Under the pieces are notes generated by a model. That model was not told where the DNA came from, did not search any database, and was given only the letters and a program-made list of their open reading frames with translations. Below are positions 7,964 through 17,682 of a DNA stretch of 29,201 nt, piece after piece. Made by a program: the position numbers and the translations under genes. The stretch covers positions 1 through 29,201 of the forward strand of contig DAIRCY010000027.1 of assembly GCA_036796435.1 (NCBI GenBank). The letters are read 5' to 3'. The stretch is from JAJYVT01 sp036796435 (GTDB taxonomy: Bacteria; Actinomycetota; Acidimicrobiia; Acidimicrobiales; RAAP-2). Within the stretch, counting starts at the first letter, position 1; each line of letters opens with the position of its first letter.

Positions 7964-8878
7964 CTAGCGCCCCGCACGCGGATGGGCCGCCTCGTACGCT
8001 GCGCGGAGGTGGTCGCTCGTGACCTTCGTGTACAGCTGCGTCGTCGTGACCGACGCGTGACCGAGCAGCTCCTGGACGACCCTCACGTCGGCTCCGTGGG
8101 CGAGCATGTGCGTGGCACAGGAGTGGCGCAACGCGTGCGGCGCGAGCTCGACACCGACCGCTGCACCGCGTGCGCGCACCACCGCGAACGCACCCTGCCG
8201 CGAGAGCCGGGTCCCGCGGGTGTTCAGGAAGACGGCCTCGGCGTCACCCTTGCGCTTCCACCGCTCCGGGGAGAGCACGTCCCGCCCCCCCGGGTCGAGC
8301 CAGCGCGCGAGCGCGCGGGCGGCGTGGCTCCCGAGGGGCACCAGCCGCTCCTTCGAGCCCTTGCCGTAGAGCCGGACGAGCCCGTCGCCACCCGCGAGAT
8401 CGGTGAGGTTCAGCCCGACCGCCTCCGAGACGCGCGCGCCGGTGCCGTAGAGGAGCTCGAGCAGCGCGCGGTCCCGGCGGGCGACCGGGTCGTCACCCGG
8501 GATCCCCTCGAGGACCCGCGCCACGTCGTCTTCTCTCAACGCCTTCGGGAGGCGCGTGGGCAGCCTCCCCGTCTCGAGATCCGCCGTCGGGTCACTGGCG
8601 GCGTCGCCTTCGTCGACGAGGAACCGGTGGAACCCGCGCACCGAGGACACCGCACGCGCGACGGACGCTGCGCCCTGGCCGGCCCCGCGAAGGCCCGCCA
8701 CGTAGCGCTCGACGTCCTCGGGCCGCGCGTCGAGCGGCGTGCGTCCGCACGTCTCGAGCGCTTCTTCGTAGTGGCGGAGGTCGCGCCGGTAGGCCGTGAG
8801 GGTGTTCGCCGAGCGGCCGCGTTCGACGGCGAGCCAGGAGAGGTACTCCTCTGCGTCGTTGCTGAGCGCCCGCGCCAC
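7964..8878 (-). CDS. xerD: Tyrosine recombinase XerD
   Basis: A 304-residue tyrosine recombinase of XerC/D length. The catalytic set is complete: Arg149 (GTGARVSEAVGL), Lys173 (YGKGSKERLVPLG), His248 and Arg251 (HALRHSCATHML), His274 (LLGHASVTTTQLY) and the nucleophile Tyr283. The N-terminal SAM-like domain spans about 5-90. Such enzymes resolve chromosome dimers at dif together with XerC. The GTG at 8878 is chosen because it starts right before the conserved domain and 10 bp after the Nudix gene stop. The order pyrG-Nudix-xerD matches Rv1699-Rv1701. XerD rather than XerC is assigned on this synteny. No dif-like site was recognised in the window. Confidence 0.94.
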   Translation of the reverse strand: MARALSNDAEEYLSWLAVERGRSANTLTAYRRDLRHYEEALETCGRTPLDARPEDVERYVAGLRGAGQGAASVARAVSSVRGFHRFLVDEGDAASDPTADLETGRLPTRLPKALREDDVARVLEGIPGDDPVARRDRALLELLYGTGARVSEAVGLNLTDLAGGDGLVRLYGKGSKERLVPLGSHAARALARWLDPGGRDVLSPERWKRKGDAEAVFLNTRGTRLSRQGAFAVVRARGAAVGVELAPHALRHSCATHMLAHGADVRVVQELLGHASVTTTQLYTKVTSDHLRAAYEAAHPRAGR

Positions 8879-8888
8879 CGGCGTGCTG

Positions 8889-9473
8889 CTACCCGGCGCC
8901 GGACGCGGCGCGCTCGAGTGCGCGCCGGGCGAGCAGGAGCCCGACGATCGTCGTCGCGTCGAGGAGCCGGCCCTGCGCGACGAGCTCCTCCACGTCTGCG
9001 AGCGCGACGCGCTCGGTCGACATCCACCGTTCCTCGGTGCCCGCTCGGCTCGGCGCGCACGGCGACATCTCGGTCGCCAGGTAGACGACGGTGCGCTGGT
9101 CGATGTACCCCGGAGAGTTGTAGATGGCTCCAAGCCGTTCGAGGCGACCCGCTCTGAACCCGGCCTCCTCTTCGAGCTCGCGCCGGGCGGTCTCCGCCGG
9201 CTCCTCTCCGACGACGTCACAGGTCCCCGCCGGCGCCTCGAGGACCGTCTCTCCCACAGAGACGCGCAATTGCCTGACGAGCGTGACCGTCCCATCGCCA
9301 TGGGAGGGCACGATCGACACGGCGCCGGGATGGCGCACGATGTCTCGTTCGAACTCCTCGCCGTCGGGGTCGGCCATGGTGACCGTGGCGACACGGAAGA
9401 GGTGGCCCTCGAACCGGGTCCTCTCGGCGATACGCCGGAAGCCCGGGGACTCCGGCGGCGAGGTGCCGCCCAC
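8889..9473 (-). CDS. Nudix hydrolase, ADP-ribose pyrophosphatase type
   Basis: A 194-residue Nudix hydrolase. The Nudix box lies at about residues 83-106, ending in RRELEEEAGF. The spacing between the first Gly (83) and the first Glu (90) is one residue longer than the textbook G-x5-E. The LEAPAG lead-in and a later YIDQRT segment match ADP-ribose pyrophosphatases, which cut ADP-ribose to AMP and ribose-5-phosphate with Mg2+. The substrate is inferred from the family. The start is GTG at 9473, 5 bp after the pyrG stop, so translation is probably coupled. Rv1700 is the matching M. tuberculosis gene by position. Confidence 0.9.
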   Translation of the reverse strand: MGGTSPPESPGFRRIAERTRFEGHLFRVATVTMADPDGEEFERDIVRHPGAVSIVPSHGDGTVTLVRQLRVSVGETVLEAPAGTCDVVGEEPAETARRELEEEAGFRAGRLERLGAIYNSPGYIDQRTVVYLATEMSPCAPSRAGTEERWMSTERVALADVEELVAQGRLLDATTIVGLLLARRALERAASGAG

Positions 9474-9478
9474 CGAGC

Positions 9479-11131
<1,653 letters not shown>

Positions 11132-11378
11132 TGGATCACGCCCTCCTCCTGGCGTCGTAGGTCTTTGCACCGTCGGCCGTTGCAGCGACCGAGCAGCACG
11201 CCGCAGGGGGGCGAGGGATGCACCGGAACCGGACGGCCGCCGCCACTGCGGACGCGGCCTACTCCTTGGACTTGGAGGTGCACCTCCACACGCTAGTCGC
11301 GCGCGTGCCCGCACGTGGTGGACGCCCGGCCCCGCCCGCGGACCACAGCGGCGCTCCTCGGTGGTCCAGCGTGCCGCG
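11132..11378. other. Intergenic spacer recN-pyrG
   Basis: This 247-bp spacer carries the pyrG Shine-Dalgarno sequence (GGAGGAGGG on the minus strand near 11140) and a 16-bp palindrome. I see no convincing small gene. Rv1697 and Rv1698, which lie between recN and pyrG in M. tuberculosis, have no counterpart here. Confidence 0.6.
11273..11288. promoter_or_regulatory. Perfect 16-bp palindrome in the pyrG leader region
   Basis: TGGAGGTGCACCTCCA is a perfect two-fold palindrome with no central spacer, centred about 150 bp upstream of the pyrG start. With no loop and no T-run it is a poor intrinsic terminator. Operator for a dimeric regulator is the better reading. It also contains two Shine-Dalgarno-like GGAGGT arms, one on each strand. 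The regulator is not identifiable. Confidence 0.4.
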
Positions 11379-13094
11379 CTATCGGGTCCCCACGGCCAGG
11401 AGCTCCTCGGCGTGGGCGCGCGCGGTCGGGCTGTCCGGGTGGCCCGAAAGCATGCGCGAGAGCTCGACGACCCTCGCGTCGGAGCCGAGCAGCTCGGCCG
11501 TCGTGACGGTCCGGCCGTCACCGCCGACCGCCTTTCTGACCGCGATCTGCCGGTCCGCGAACGCCGCCACCTGCGGGAGGTGGGTGACCACGAGCACCTG
11601 CCGTCGCGTGGCCACCTCCCGGAGCGCCTCGGCGAGCGCAAGTGCCGCCGCGCCGCCGACGCCCGCGTCCACCTCGTCGAAGAGCATCGTGGGCGCGCCT
11701 CCGTCGACCACGAGCCGCAGGGCCAGCATCGTCCGAGCGAGCTCGCCCCCCGACGCCACACGCGCGAGGGGCTGTGCCGGCTCTCCTCGGTTGGCGGCAA
11801 GGAGGAACTGCACCGCGTCACCTGCTCCGTCCTCGCCCACCGTCACGAACAGCTCGGCGTCCGGCATCGCAAGGGCCCGCAGGCGCTCGGTCACCGAGGC
11901 GCCGAGCAATGGGGCGGCTGCCGCACGCGTCGCGCGGAGCCGGGCTTCGGCCTCGTGCACCGCGAGCTCGGCAGCTTCGCGGCGGACCTCCAGTGCGGTG
12001 GCCTCCGCCTCCTTGCTCTCGAGATCCATGAGTGAGGTCCGCGCAGCGTCGGCGAACGCCACGACGTCGCCCAGCGTCTCGCCGTACTTGCGGCGGAGCC
12101 CCTGGAGCAGCCGGCGGCGCGTCTGGATCTCTTCGAGCCGTGCGGGGTCTTCTTCCCAGGTCTCGGCCACGTCGCGGAGCTCCCCGGCCACGTCTCCCAG
12201 CTCGGCTTCGACCCCGCGGAGCCGGGTGGCCCACCTCTCGATCGACGGATGCGACGACAGGTGTCCGATGGCGCTGCCGAGCGAGCCCGAGGCTCCTCCT
12301 TCGGTCCCGGCGACACCGTCTGCCCCCCTGAGATCGGCGACTGCGGCCGACGCCGCCTCACGGATCGCCTCGATGTCGGCGAGCCGGCGCTCGAGCTCGG
12401 CGAGCGCGGCGTCCTCTCCGGGGTCCTCGATCCCGGCTGCGTCGATCTCGGCCACCTGGTAGCGCAGGAGGTCTGCCTGGCGCGCCCGCTCGCGTTCGTC
12501 GCCGCCGAGCGCGGCGAGCCTCGCCTTGACGTCGGCGAGCGCGCGTCGGGCGTCGGTGAGCGGCGCGAGGTCGCTCCCGGCGTAGGCGTCCAGCGCGCCA
12601 CGTTGGCCGGCGGCAGTGAGCAGGGACTGCTGGTCGTGCTGGCCGTGGATGTCCACGAGCCCCACGCCGACCTCGTCCAGCGCGCCAACGGGCGCCATCC
12701 GGCCGTCCACCCACGCGCGCGAGCGGCCCGAGGCCGGCACCGAGCGGGCGAGGATCCGTTCCCCGTCGACGGCCGGCTGATCGGGACCGTCGTCGGCTAC
12801 AGGCCCGAAGGCACCCCCGGCGCCCGCCTCGCCTCCGACCTCGAAGCGCGCCTCGCCTCCGACCTCGAAGCGCGCCTCGCCTACGACCTCGAAGCGCGCC
12901 TCGACGAGCGCTTCCTCGGCGCCGGCCCTGACGAGCCCGGGCACCGCCCTGCCGCCGAGGACGAGCTGCAGCGCGTGGACGACCAGCGTCTTGCCTGCGC
13001 CGGTCTCGCCGGTGAGAGCGGTCATGCCGGGTCCGAACTGGAGCGTGAGGTCCCCGATCACGCCGAGGTTCCGGACGTGCAGTTCCGTCAGCAC
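11379..13094 (-). CDS. recN: DNA repair ATPase RecN
   Basis: A 571-residue SMC-like ATPase acting early in double-strand-break repair. Walker A is GETGAGKT at 29-36; DIHGQHDQQSLL is the RecN-specific Q-loop region. The signature VASGGELARTMLAL and Walker B TMLFDEVDAGVGG are near the C-terminus, with a long coiled coil between. The start is GTG at 13094, preceded by AGGAG and 10 bp after the nadK stop. The oddity is a low-complexity insert at about residues 64-110 of the head domain, encoded partly by three tandem 24-bp repeats. It sits between the ATPase strand and the RSRAWVDGRMAPV motif, so it may be a tolerated surface loop. Confidence 0.94.
   Translation of the reverse strand: MLTELHVRNLGVIGDLTLQFGPGMTALTGETGAGKTLVVHALQLVLGGRAVPGLVRAGAEEALVEARFEVVGEARFEVGGEARFEVGGEAGAGGAFGPVADDGPDQPAVDGERILARSVPASGRSRAWVDGRMAPVGALDEVGVGLVDIHGQHDQQSLLTAAGQRGALDAYAGSDLAPLTDARRALADVKARLAALGGDERERARQADLLRYQVAEIDAAGIEDPGEDAALAELERRLADIEAIREAASAAVADLRGADGVAGTEGGASGSLGSAIGHLSSHPSIERWATRLRGVEAELGDVAGELRDVAETWEEDPARLEEIQTRRRLLQGLRRKYGETLGDVVAFADAARTSLMDLESKEAEATALEVRREAAELAVHEAEARLRATRAAAAPLLGASVTERLRALAMPDAELFVTVGEDGAGDAVQFLLAANRGEPAQPLARVASGGELARTMLALRLVVDGGAPTMLFDEVDAGVGGAAALALAEALREVATRRQVLVVTHLPQVAAFADRQIAVRKAVGGDGRTVTTAELLGSDARVVELSRMLSGHPDSPTARAHAEELLAVGTR
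12831..12902. repeat. Three tandem 24-bp repeats inside recN
   Basis: Units at 12831-12854, 12855-12878 and 12879-12902 are identical except for one base in the third (C to A at the sixth position). Each encodes eight residues of the type GEARFEVG, keeping the recN frame. A unit length that is a multiple of three lets copy number vary without breaking the gene. Confidence 0.9.
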
Positions 13095-13104
13095 GCGCGC
13101 GCCG

Positions 13105-14038
13105 TCACTCCTGGGGCCCGAGGGTGAGGGCGCGTCGCAGACGGCCGGCGAAATTCCGCTCGGCGGGGCAGACGACGCGGAGCCAGCCGGGGGCCACGCG
13201 GCAGGCCACCTCGGCGCCCGGAGCGAGCCGTCCCGCCTCCCGCCCGTCGACGACGAGGACCGCTGGTCGCGGCGGCAGCACGCGCACCGTCGCCTCCTGG
13301 TCCGCCCGCAGGACGAGGCTCCGGTCGATGGCGAGATGCGCGGCGACCGGCGTCATCACCATCGCCGGGATGTTGGGTGCGAGCACCGGGCCGCCGGCCG
13401 AGAGGTTGTACGCGGTCGACCCGGTCGGAGACGCCACGAGGAGCCCGTCGGCTTTGTAGGAGAGGAACTCCTCACCGTCGACGGCCGTCGCGAGGGCGAC
13501 CATGTGACCGGGAACCGTCTTTTCGACCACCATCTCGTTGAGCGCGACCCACCACCGCTGTCCCGGGGGGCACACCACGCCGTCGCCCTCCAAAGAACGG
13601 TCGTCGCCGGGCGCCGCGGCGAGCCCGCCCGAGACCGTCACCGCGAGCACGAGCCGATCCTCGACCGGCGCGCCGTCCGCAAGCGTGCGTTCGAGCGTGT
13701 CGAAGAGCGTCGGCGGTTCGACCTCGAGCAAGTATCCGAGCCGGCCGAAGTTCACCCCGAGCACGGGGACCCGCGATCGGTACGCCAGCGGCACCAGCCG
13801 GAGGAAGGTCCCGTCGCCACCGAGGCTGACGGCGAGATCCGCCCCTGAGAGATCGGCGCCCGAGAGGTCGCCCGCCGGCACGTTTCCCTCCGCCCGGTCC
13901 GCGTGTGCGAGGCGCAGCNNNNNNNNNNCCCTTGCTCAGGATGACGTGGCCGTGCCGCTCGAGCCACTCGACCGTCTCGTCGGCGAGCCGCGCGGCGTCG
14001 GCCCGCGCCGGGTTGACCAGGATGGCAACGGTCGCCAC
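13105..14038 (-). CDS. nadK: NAD kinase, interrupted by an assembly gap
   Basis: NAD kinase phosphorylates NAD to NADP with ATP or polyphosphate. The N-terminus (VATVAILVNPARADAARL...) starts at GTG 14038. After a 10-N gap at 13919-13928 the protein resumes in a different frame with LRLAHADRAEGN, then the catalytic SLGGDGTFLRL, the NEMVVEK motif and SPTGSTAYNLSAGGP. The two halves do not share a frame across the 10 Ns, so the gap length is a placeholder rather than a real frameshift; about 35 residues before the gap and 260 after are seen. A small LSGADLSGAD duplication precedes GGDGT. The order tlyA-nadK-recN is the standard actinobacterial one; the start is 11 bp after the tlyA stop. Confidence 0.93.
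13919..13928. other. Assembly gap (10 N) in nadK
   Basis: Ten N bases. The coding frames on the two sides differ, so the true length is not 10 modulo 3, or bases at the contig edges are wrong. Confidence 0.95.
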
Positions 14039-14049
14039 GTCTGTGCCCT

Positions 14050-14877
14050 CTAACTCGGCGCGGTGGACACCGCATCGGCGAGCAGCTCGTCGACGGTCCC
14101 CGAGCGCGCCTCCCCGCCGGTCCCCGCGTGGGCGAGCGCGTAGAGGAAGAACTCGGCATTCCCCGACGCGCCGGTGATCGGGGATCGCATGGCGTCCATG
14201 ATGGCCGCTCCGGCGGCGATGAGCGACGATGCCACCGATCGGAGCGACTGCAGCCACAAGTCGGGCTCCCGCACCACTCCCTTGCCCCGGGAAGCCTCGG
14301 CTCTTCCCACCTCGAACTGCGGCTTCACGAGCAGCACGAGAGGCGCTCCGACGCGTGCGACCGGCACTGCCGCGGTGAGCGAGATGAAGGAGAGGTCCGC
14401 GGTCACCACGTCGACGGGGACGCGATCCTCGCCCACCATCGTGGCGAGCGACCCGGGATCGAGGGTGCGTACGTTCGTGCGTTCGACGACGACGACGCGC
14501 CCGTCCGAGCGCAACGACGGGTCGAGCTGGCCGTGGCCCACGTCGAGCGCCACTACCACGGCCGCGCCGCGGCGGAGCAGGCAGTCGGTGAACCCTCCGG
14601 TCGACGCACCGGCGTCCAGCACGACGGCTCCCCCCACGCCGACGCCGAAACGATCGAGAGCGGCGTCGAGCTTGTCGCCACCCCGTCCGACGAAGCGGCG
14701 CGGCGGGCCGAGCAGCTCGACGGGCTCACCGGGGCCGACGAGACGGGAGGAACGTTCCGCAACGGCGCCGCTCACGAGCACTCGACCTCCGCTGACGGCC
14801 GCTTGCGCCTCCTGGCGGCTGGCGGTGAGTCCCCGCCGGACGAGCTCGGCGTCGAGGCGGCGCCGCGGCGCGCTCAC
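14050..14877 (-). CDS. tlyA: TlyA-family rRNA 2'-O-methyltransferase
   Basis: A 275-residue TlyA protein, annotated in other species as haemolysin but established in mycobacteria as a methyltransferase acting on 16S and 23S rRNA. An S4 RNA-binding domain occupies about 1-60 (RRRLDAELVRRGLTASRQEAQAAVSGGRVLVSG). An RrmJ-like SAM-binding domain follows (VVLDAGASTGGFTDCLLRRGA), with VVTADLSFISL and LLVKPQFEVGR carrying the usual Asp and Lys of the catalytic set. The GTG at 14877 starts just before the S4 domain. The upstream extension of this frame crosses the 100-N gap and is spurious. It overlaps nothing and lies 11 bp before nadK. Confidence 0.95.
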   Translation of the reverse strand: MSAPRRRLDAELVRRGLTASRQEAQAAVSGGRVLVSGAVAERSSRLVGPGEPVELLGPPRRFVGRGGDKLDAALDRFGVGVGGAVVLDAGASTGGFTDCLLRRGAAVVVALDVGHGQLDPSLRSDGRVVVVERTNVRTLDPGSLATMVGEDRVPVDVVTADLSFISLTAAVPVARVGAPLVLLVKPQFEVGRAEASRGKGVVREPDLWLQSLRSVASSLIAAGAAIMDAMRSPITGASGNAEFFLYALAHAGTGGEARSGTVDELLADAVSTAPS

Positions 14878-14905
14878 GGTCGCCGGTGGCGGTTGCCCGG
14901 GTGGG

Positions 14906-15572
14906 TCAGCGGGCTCCCCTCGTCGGTGCCGACTTCTTCGCTCTGGAGGTCTTCGCGGGCGCGGGGGCGGACACTTTCGCCGTCGACTTGTTCCCGGCGG
15001 CCTTCTTCGCCGGCGCCTTCTTCGCCGGCGCCTTCTTCGTGCCCGCGCCCTTCTTCGTGCCCGCGGCCTTCTTTCTGCCCNNNNNNNNNNNNNNNNNNNN
15101 NNNNNNNNNNNNNNNNNNNNNNNNNNNNNNNNNNNNNNNNNNNNNNNNNNNNNNNNNNNNNNNNNNNNNNNNNNNNNNNNGCGGACTTCTTCGTGCCCGC
15201 GGACTTCTTCGTGCCCGCGGACTTCTTCGTGCCCGCGGACTTCTTCGTGCCCGGCGTCGCGTCCCCCACTGCCTGCCGACCCGCCGCGGCGGAGCGGCGC
15301 ATGATGTCCGAGGCCTGACGCGCGAGGTCCTCCGGGTCGATACCGAGTGCCTGCAGCTGGTTGGCGACCTCGGTGCGGACGAGACCGAAGAGCTCCTCGG
15401 CGGCCTTCCTGCTCCGGCCCATCAGCTCGTCGACCCACTCCTGCGCCTGGGCGCGCCCCATGTCCCCGCTGCTCATGAGCTCCCTCACCATCTCCTCCGC
15501 CCGGGCCCGGGTGATCTCTCCGAGCACGGCCGCAGCCTCGAAGTACCTACGGAATCCCTCGTTGCCGGCCAT
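14906..15572 (-). CDS. Phasin-like protein with Lys/Ala-rich histone-like tail, interrupted by a gap
   Basis: The N-terminal 95 residues (from ATG 15572) are helical: GEITRARAEEMVRELMSSGD, then AQEWVDELMGRSRKAAEELF and a predicted coiled coil through LQALGIDPEDLA. This resembles the phasin/PhaF-like family linked to polyhydroxyalkanoate granules. After four perfect GTKKSA repeats comes a 100-N gap, then KKAAGTKKGAGTKKAPAKK and a basic tail ending at the TGA at 14906-14908. The tail resembles the histone-like C-terminus of PhaF and of actinobacterial HupB and may bind DNA. The frame changes across the gap, consistent with a placeholder length. The upstream ATG at 15608 is less likely. No PHA synthase is in the window, so granule binding is unproven. 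Confidence 0.75.
15081..15180. other. Assembly gap (100 N) in the phasin-like gene
   Basis: Exactly 100 N bases, the usual placeholder for an unknown distance. It lies inside the AAG-rich repeat region that encodes the basic tail, so repeat collapse is the likely cause. Confidence 0.95.
15181..15252. repeat. Four perfect tandem 18-bp repeats at the gap edge
   Basis: The unit gcggacttcttcgtgccc occurs four times without a mismatch, encoding GTKKSA on the minus strand. Degenerate copies of the same unit continue on the other side of the gap (15000-15080). The array therefore probably spans the gap, and its copy number is unknown. Confidence 0.93.
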
Positions 15573-15659
15573 CGTCCCACCGTATCGGCCAGCGCGTTCG
15601 GGCGGCAATGGGCCGCTTTCGGCCGACGGTCTCGCCCGACGATCTCGAGCGATGGTCGC

Positions 15660-16478
15660 TCAGCTCGTCGCGGCACGGGCGACCGCCAGCAGGTCGTCGC
15701 CCACGTAATCCGGGGACGGCTCGAGATCGTCGGTGACACGCGTGGTGACCCCCGTGAGCACCAGCGCGTACGGGACCCCGAGCTGGCGTGCGAGCGCCCC
15801 GTCGGTCGAGGGGCGGTCGCCGACCACGGCGGCCGGGGGCGTCGCCTGCGCGGCGATCAGCCTGGCCAGCGACTCGTGCGGCTTCCCGGCCACGACAGGG
15901 GTGGCGCCCGAAGCAGTGGCCACCGCCGCGAGGATGGAGCCCGCGCCCGGCAGCGGCCCCGAAGGCGTCGGAAGGGTGGCGTCCTCGTTCGTGCCGACGA
16001 GCGTCGCGCCGGCTCGCACGGCGTCGGCCGCCCGGGTGAGGACCTCGTAGTCGAACCGCCTGGTGTAGCCGACGACCACCGCGTCGGGCGGTGTCGCTGC
16101 TTCCCCCCCGTCCACGTCGGCGGCCCTGGTGACGTGGACGCCCCTGGCGGCGAGCGCCTCCATCACGCCTGCGTCGCCGACCACGAGCGCGCTCGAGCCG
16201 GGCTCGAGCATCGCCGCTGCGGCCATGCCCGAGGTCACGATCTCGCCGGCGTGCGCGGGAATGCCCGCGCCGCCGAGCTTTTCGACGAGCTCCTCGAGGG
16301 TCGGAGACGAGTTGTTCGTGGCGAACAGGACCCCTGCCCCGGCCTCCCGCAGCAAGGCGACCCCCTCCGCTGCTCCGGGGATCGCGTGTCCGCTGAGCCA
16401 CACCACGCCGTCGAGGTCGAGCACCCAGATCGCGCCTGCCCCTGCGCGGGGGATCTTCCCGCTCGTGGCATCGCGCAC
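15660..16478 (-). CDS. HAD-superfamily IIA phosphatase (NagD/Rv1692-like)
   Basis: A 272-residue HAD phosphatase of subclass IIA. Motif I is WVLDLDGVVW, with the nucleophile Asp followed by the general-acid Asp. Motif II is FATNNSS, motif III Lys is in VVAGKPHESL, and motif IV is VGDRPSTDGALARQLG. The C2-type cap lies in the middle. Rv1692, in the same position of the tlyA-nadK-recN cluster in M. tuberculosis, has been described as a glycerol-3-phosphate phosphatase; the same substrate here is inference from synteny. The GTG at 16478 is chosen because it leads directly into the core. It is the first gene of the minus-strand block and is divergent from the ABC importer. Confidence 0.9.
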   Translation of the reverse strand: MRDATSGKIPRAGAGAIWVLDLDGVVWLSGHAIPGAAEGVALLREAGAGVLFATNNSSPTLEELVEKLGGAGIPAHAGEIVTSGMAAAAMLEPGSSALVVGDAGVMEALAARGVHVTRAADVDGGEAATPPDAVVVGYTRRFDYEVLTRAADAVRAGATLVGTNEDATLPTPSGPLPGAGSILAAVATASGATPVVAGKPHESLARLIAAQATPPAAVVGDRPSTDGALARQLGVPYALVLTGVTTRVTDDLEPSPDYVGDDLLAVARAATS

Positions 16479-16596
16479 GCGCCGGACCCTACCGGTCCCG
16501 TGGACGTGATCGCCTCCCGCCCTGCGCCGTGTGGCATCGTCACCACGGGCGCGCGTTTGCCGACGCCCTACGACGCGGCGCCGGCGGAGGGGGCAC
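16479..16596. promoter_or_regulatory. Divergent promoter region, HAD phosphatase / ABC importer
   Basis: A 118-bp spacer must hold start signals for both directions. It contains a short inverted repeat GGACC-n5-GGTCC at 16484-16498 and, at its right end, a strong GGAGGGGGCAC ribosome-binding site for the ABC ATPase. No convincing -35/-10 pair is visible, so the promoter call rests on gene orientation. Confidence 0.35.
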
Positions 16597-17682
16597 GTGG
16601 CCGAGGTGGTGTTCCGGGGGGCGACCAAGCGGTTCGACGGGAAGGCCGCGGTCGACCAGCTGGGTCTCGAGGTCGCTGACGGCGAGCTGCTCGTCCTCCT
16701 CGGTCCTTCGGGGTGCGGCAAGACCACCGCCTTGCGGATGGTCGCGGGACTGGAGGAGCCCGACGAAGGCGAGATCGTGATCGGCGGCCAGGTCGTGAAC
16801 GATGTCGAGCCCAAGGATCGCGACGTCGCCATGGTCTTCCAGAGCTACGCCCTCTATCCGCACCTGAGCGTCGAGCGGAACATCGAGTTCCCGCTCCGCC
16901 AGCGGCGCCTGGATGCAGGTGAGCGTCGCCGACGTGTCATCGAGGTCGCCGGGTCGCTCGGTCTCGACGAGCTGCTCGAGCGCAAGCCGCGCCAGCTCTC
17001 GGGCGGACAGCGCCAACGGGTCGCCCTCGCGCGGGCGATCGTCCGCCAGCCGCAGGCGTTCCTCATGGACGAGCCGCTGTCGAACCTCGACGCGGCCTTG
17101 CGCCTTCAGACGAGGGCGGACATCGTCGCCCTCCAGGCACGACTCGGCACGACCACCCTGTATGTCACCCACGACCAGGTCGAGGCGATGACCATGGGCC
17201 ACCGGATCGCGGTGATGGACCGCGGCCTCCTGCAGCAGGTCGACGCTCCTTCGCTCCTCTACGACCTGCCCGCCAACACCTTCGTCGCCCGGTTCTTGGG
17301 GAGCCCGGGCATGAACCTCTTCCCCGCCGCGGGCGATGCAGGCGGCGCGCCGTCGGCGCGCATCAGCGGCGGGACCATCCCGCTCGGGCCGGAGGGAAGC
17401 TCGGCGGCCGCCAACGCGGCCTCGCTCCTGCTCGGCGTCCGTCCCGAGCACCTCTCCCTCTCGCCCACCGGCGCCTTCCGGGCGACCGTCCTCCTCGTCG
17501 AGCTGCTCGGCGCCGAGGTGCACGTCCTCTGCGCGCTCGCCGACGAGACGCGGTTCGTCGTCCGCCAGGAGTCGTCTGCCCCCCGCCCCGGCATCGGCGA
17601 CGCGGTCAGCGTCGCGGTGACCCCGGACTCCGTCCACGTGTTCACAGCTGAAAGCGGTCTGCGACTCGGTGGGCCCAGGTGA
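16597..17682 (+). CDS. Sugar-type ABC importer ATP-binding protein (MalK/UgpC family)
   Basis: A 361-residue ATPase that drives the adjacent permeases from the cytoplasmic face. Walker A is GPSGCGKT (36-43), the Q-loop Gln82 (FQSYALYPH), the signature LSGGQ (134-138), Walker B AFLMDEP with Glu159, and the H-loop His192 (VTHDQVEAMT). The C-terminal 120 residues are a TOBE-type regulatory domain (LLLGVRPEHLSLSP), which marks the CUT1 carbohydrate class. The GTG at 16597 follows a strong Shine-Dalgarno sequence; an upstream ATG would add an Arg-rich stretch lacking family similarity. The stop overlaps the first permease start by 4 bp (GTGA). Because MalK-type ATPases can serve several importers, the substrate is not set by this protein. 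Confidence 0.95.
   Translation: MAEVVFRGATKRFDGKAAVDQLGLEVADGELLVLLGPSGCGKTTALRMVAGLEEPDEGEIVIGGQVVNDVEPKDRDVAMVFQSYALYPHLSVERNIEFPLRQRRLDAGERRRRVIEVAGSLGLDELLERKPRQLSGGQRQRVALARAIVRQPQAFLMDEPLSNLDAALRLQTRADIVALQARLGTTTLYVTHDQVEAMTMGHRIAVMDRGLLQQVDAPSLLYDLPANTFVARFLGSPGMNLFPAAGDAGGAPSARISGGTIPLGPEGSSAAANAASLLLGVRPEHLSLSPTGAFRATVLLVELLGAEVHVLCALADETRFVVRQESSAPRPGIGDAVSVAVTPDSVHVFTAESGLRLGGPR

Noticed and set aside
11132..11378. Small gene between recN and pyrG (Rv1697/Rv1698 counterpart)
   Set aside because: No reading frame with a ribosome-binding site and protein-like composition fits in the 247-bp spacer.
13829..13880. Pentapeptide-repeat domain in NadK (LSGADLSGADLA)
   Set aside because: Only two units, immediately before the catalytic GGDGT; it is a local duplication, too short for a pentapeptide-repeat fold.
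15180..16679. Long plus-strand ORF opposite the phasin and HAD genes
   Set aside because: It is the mirror of clear minus-strand genes, Arg/Gly-rich and crosses the N gap; no family motifs.
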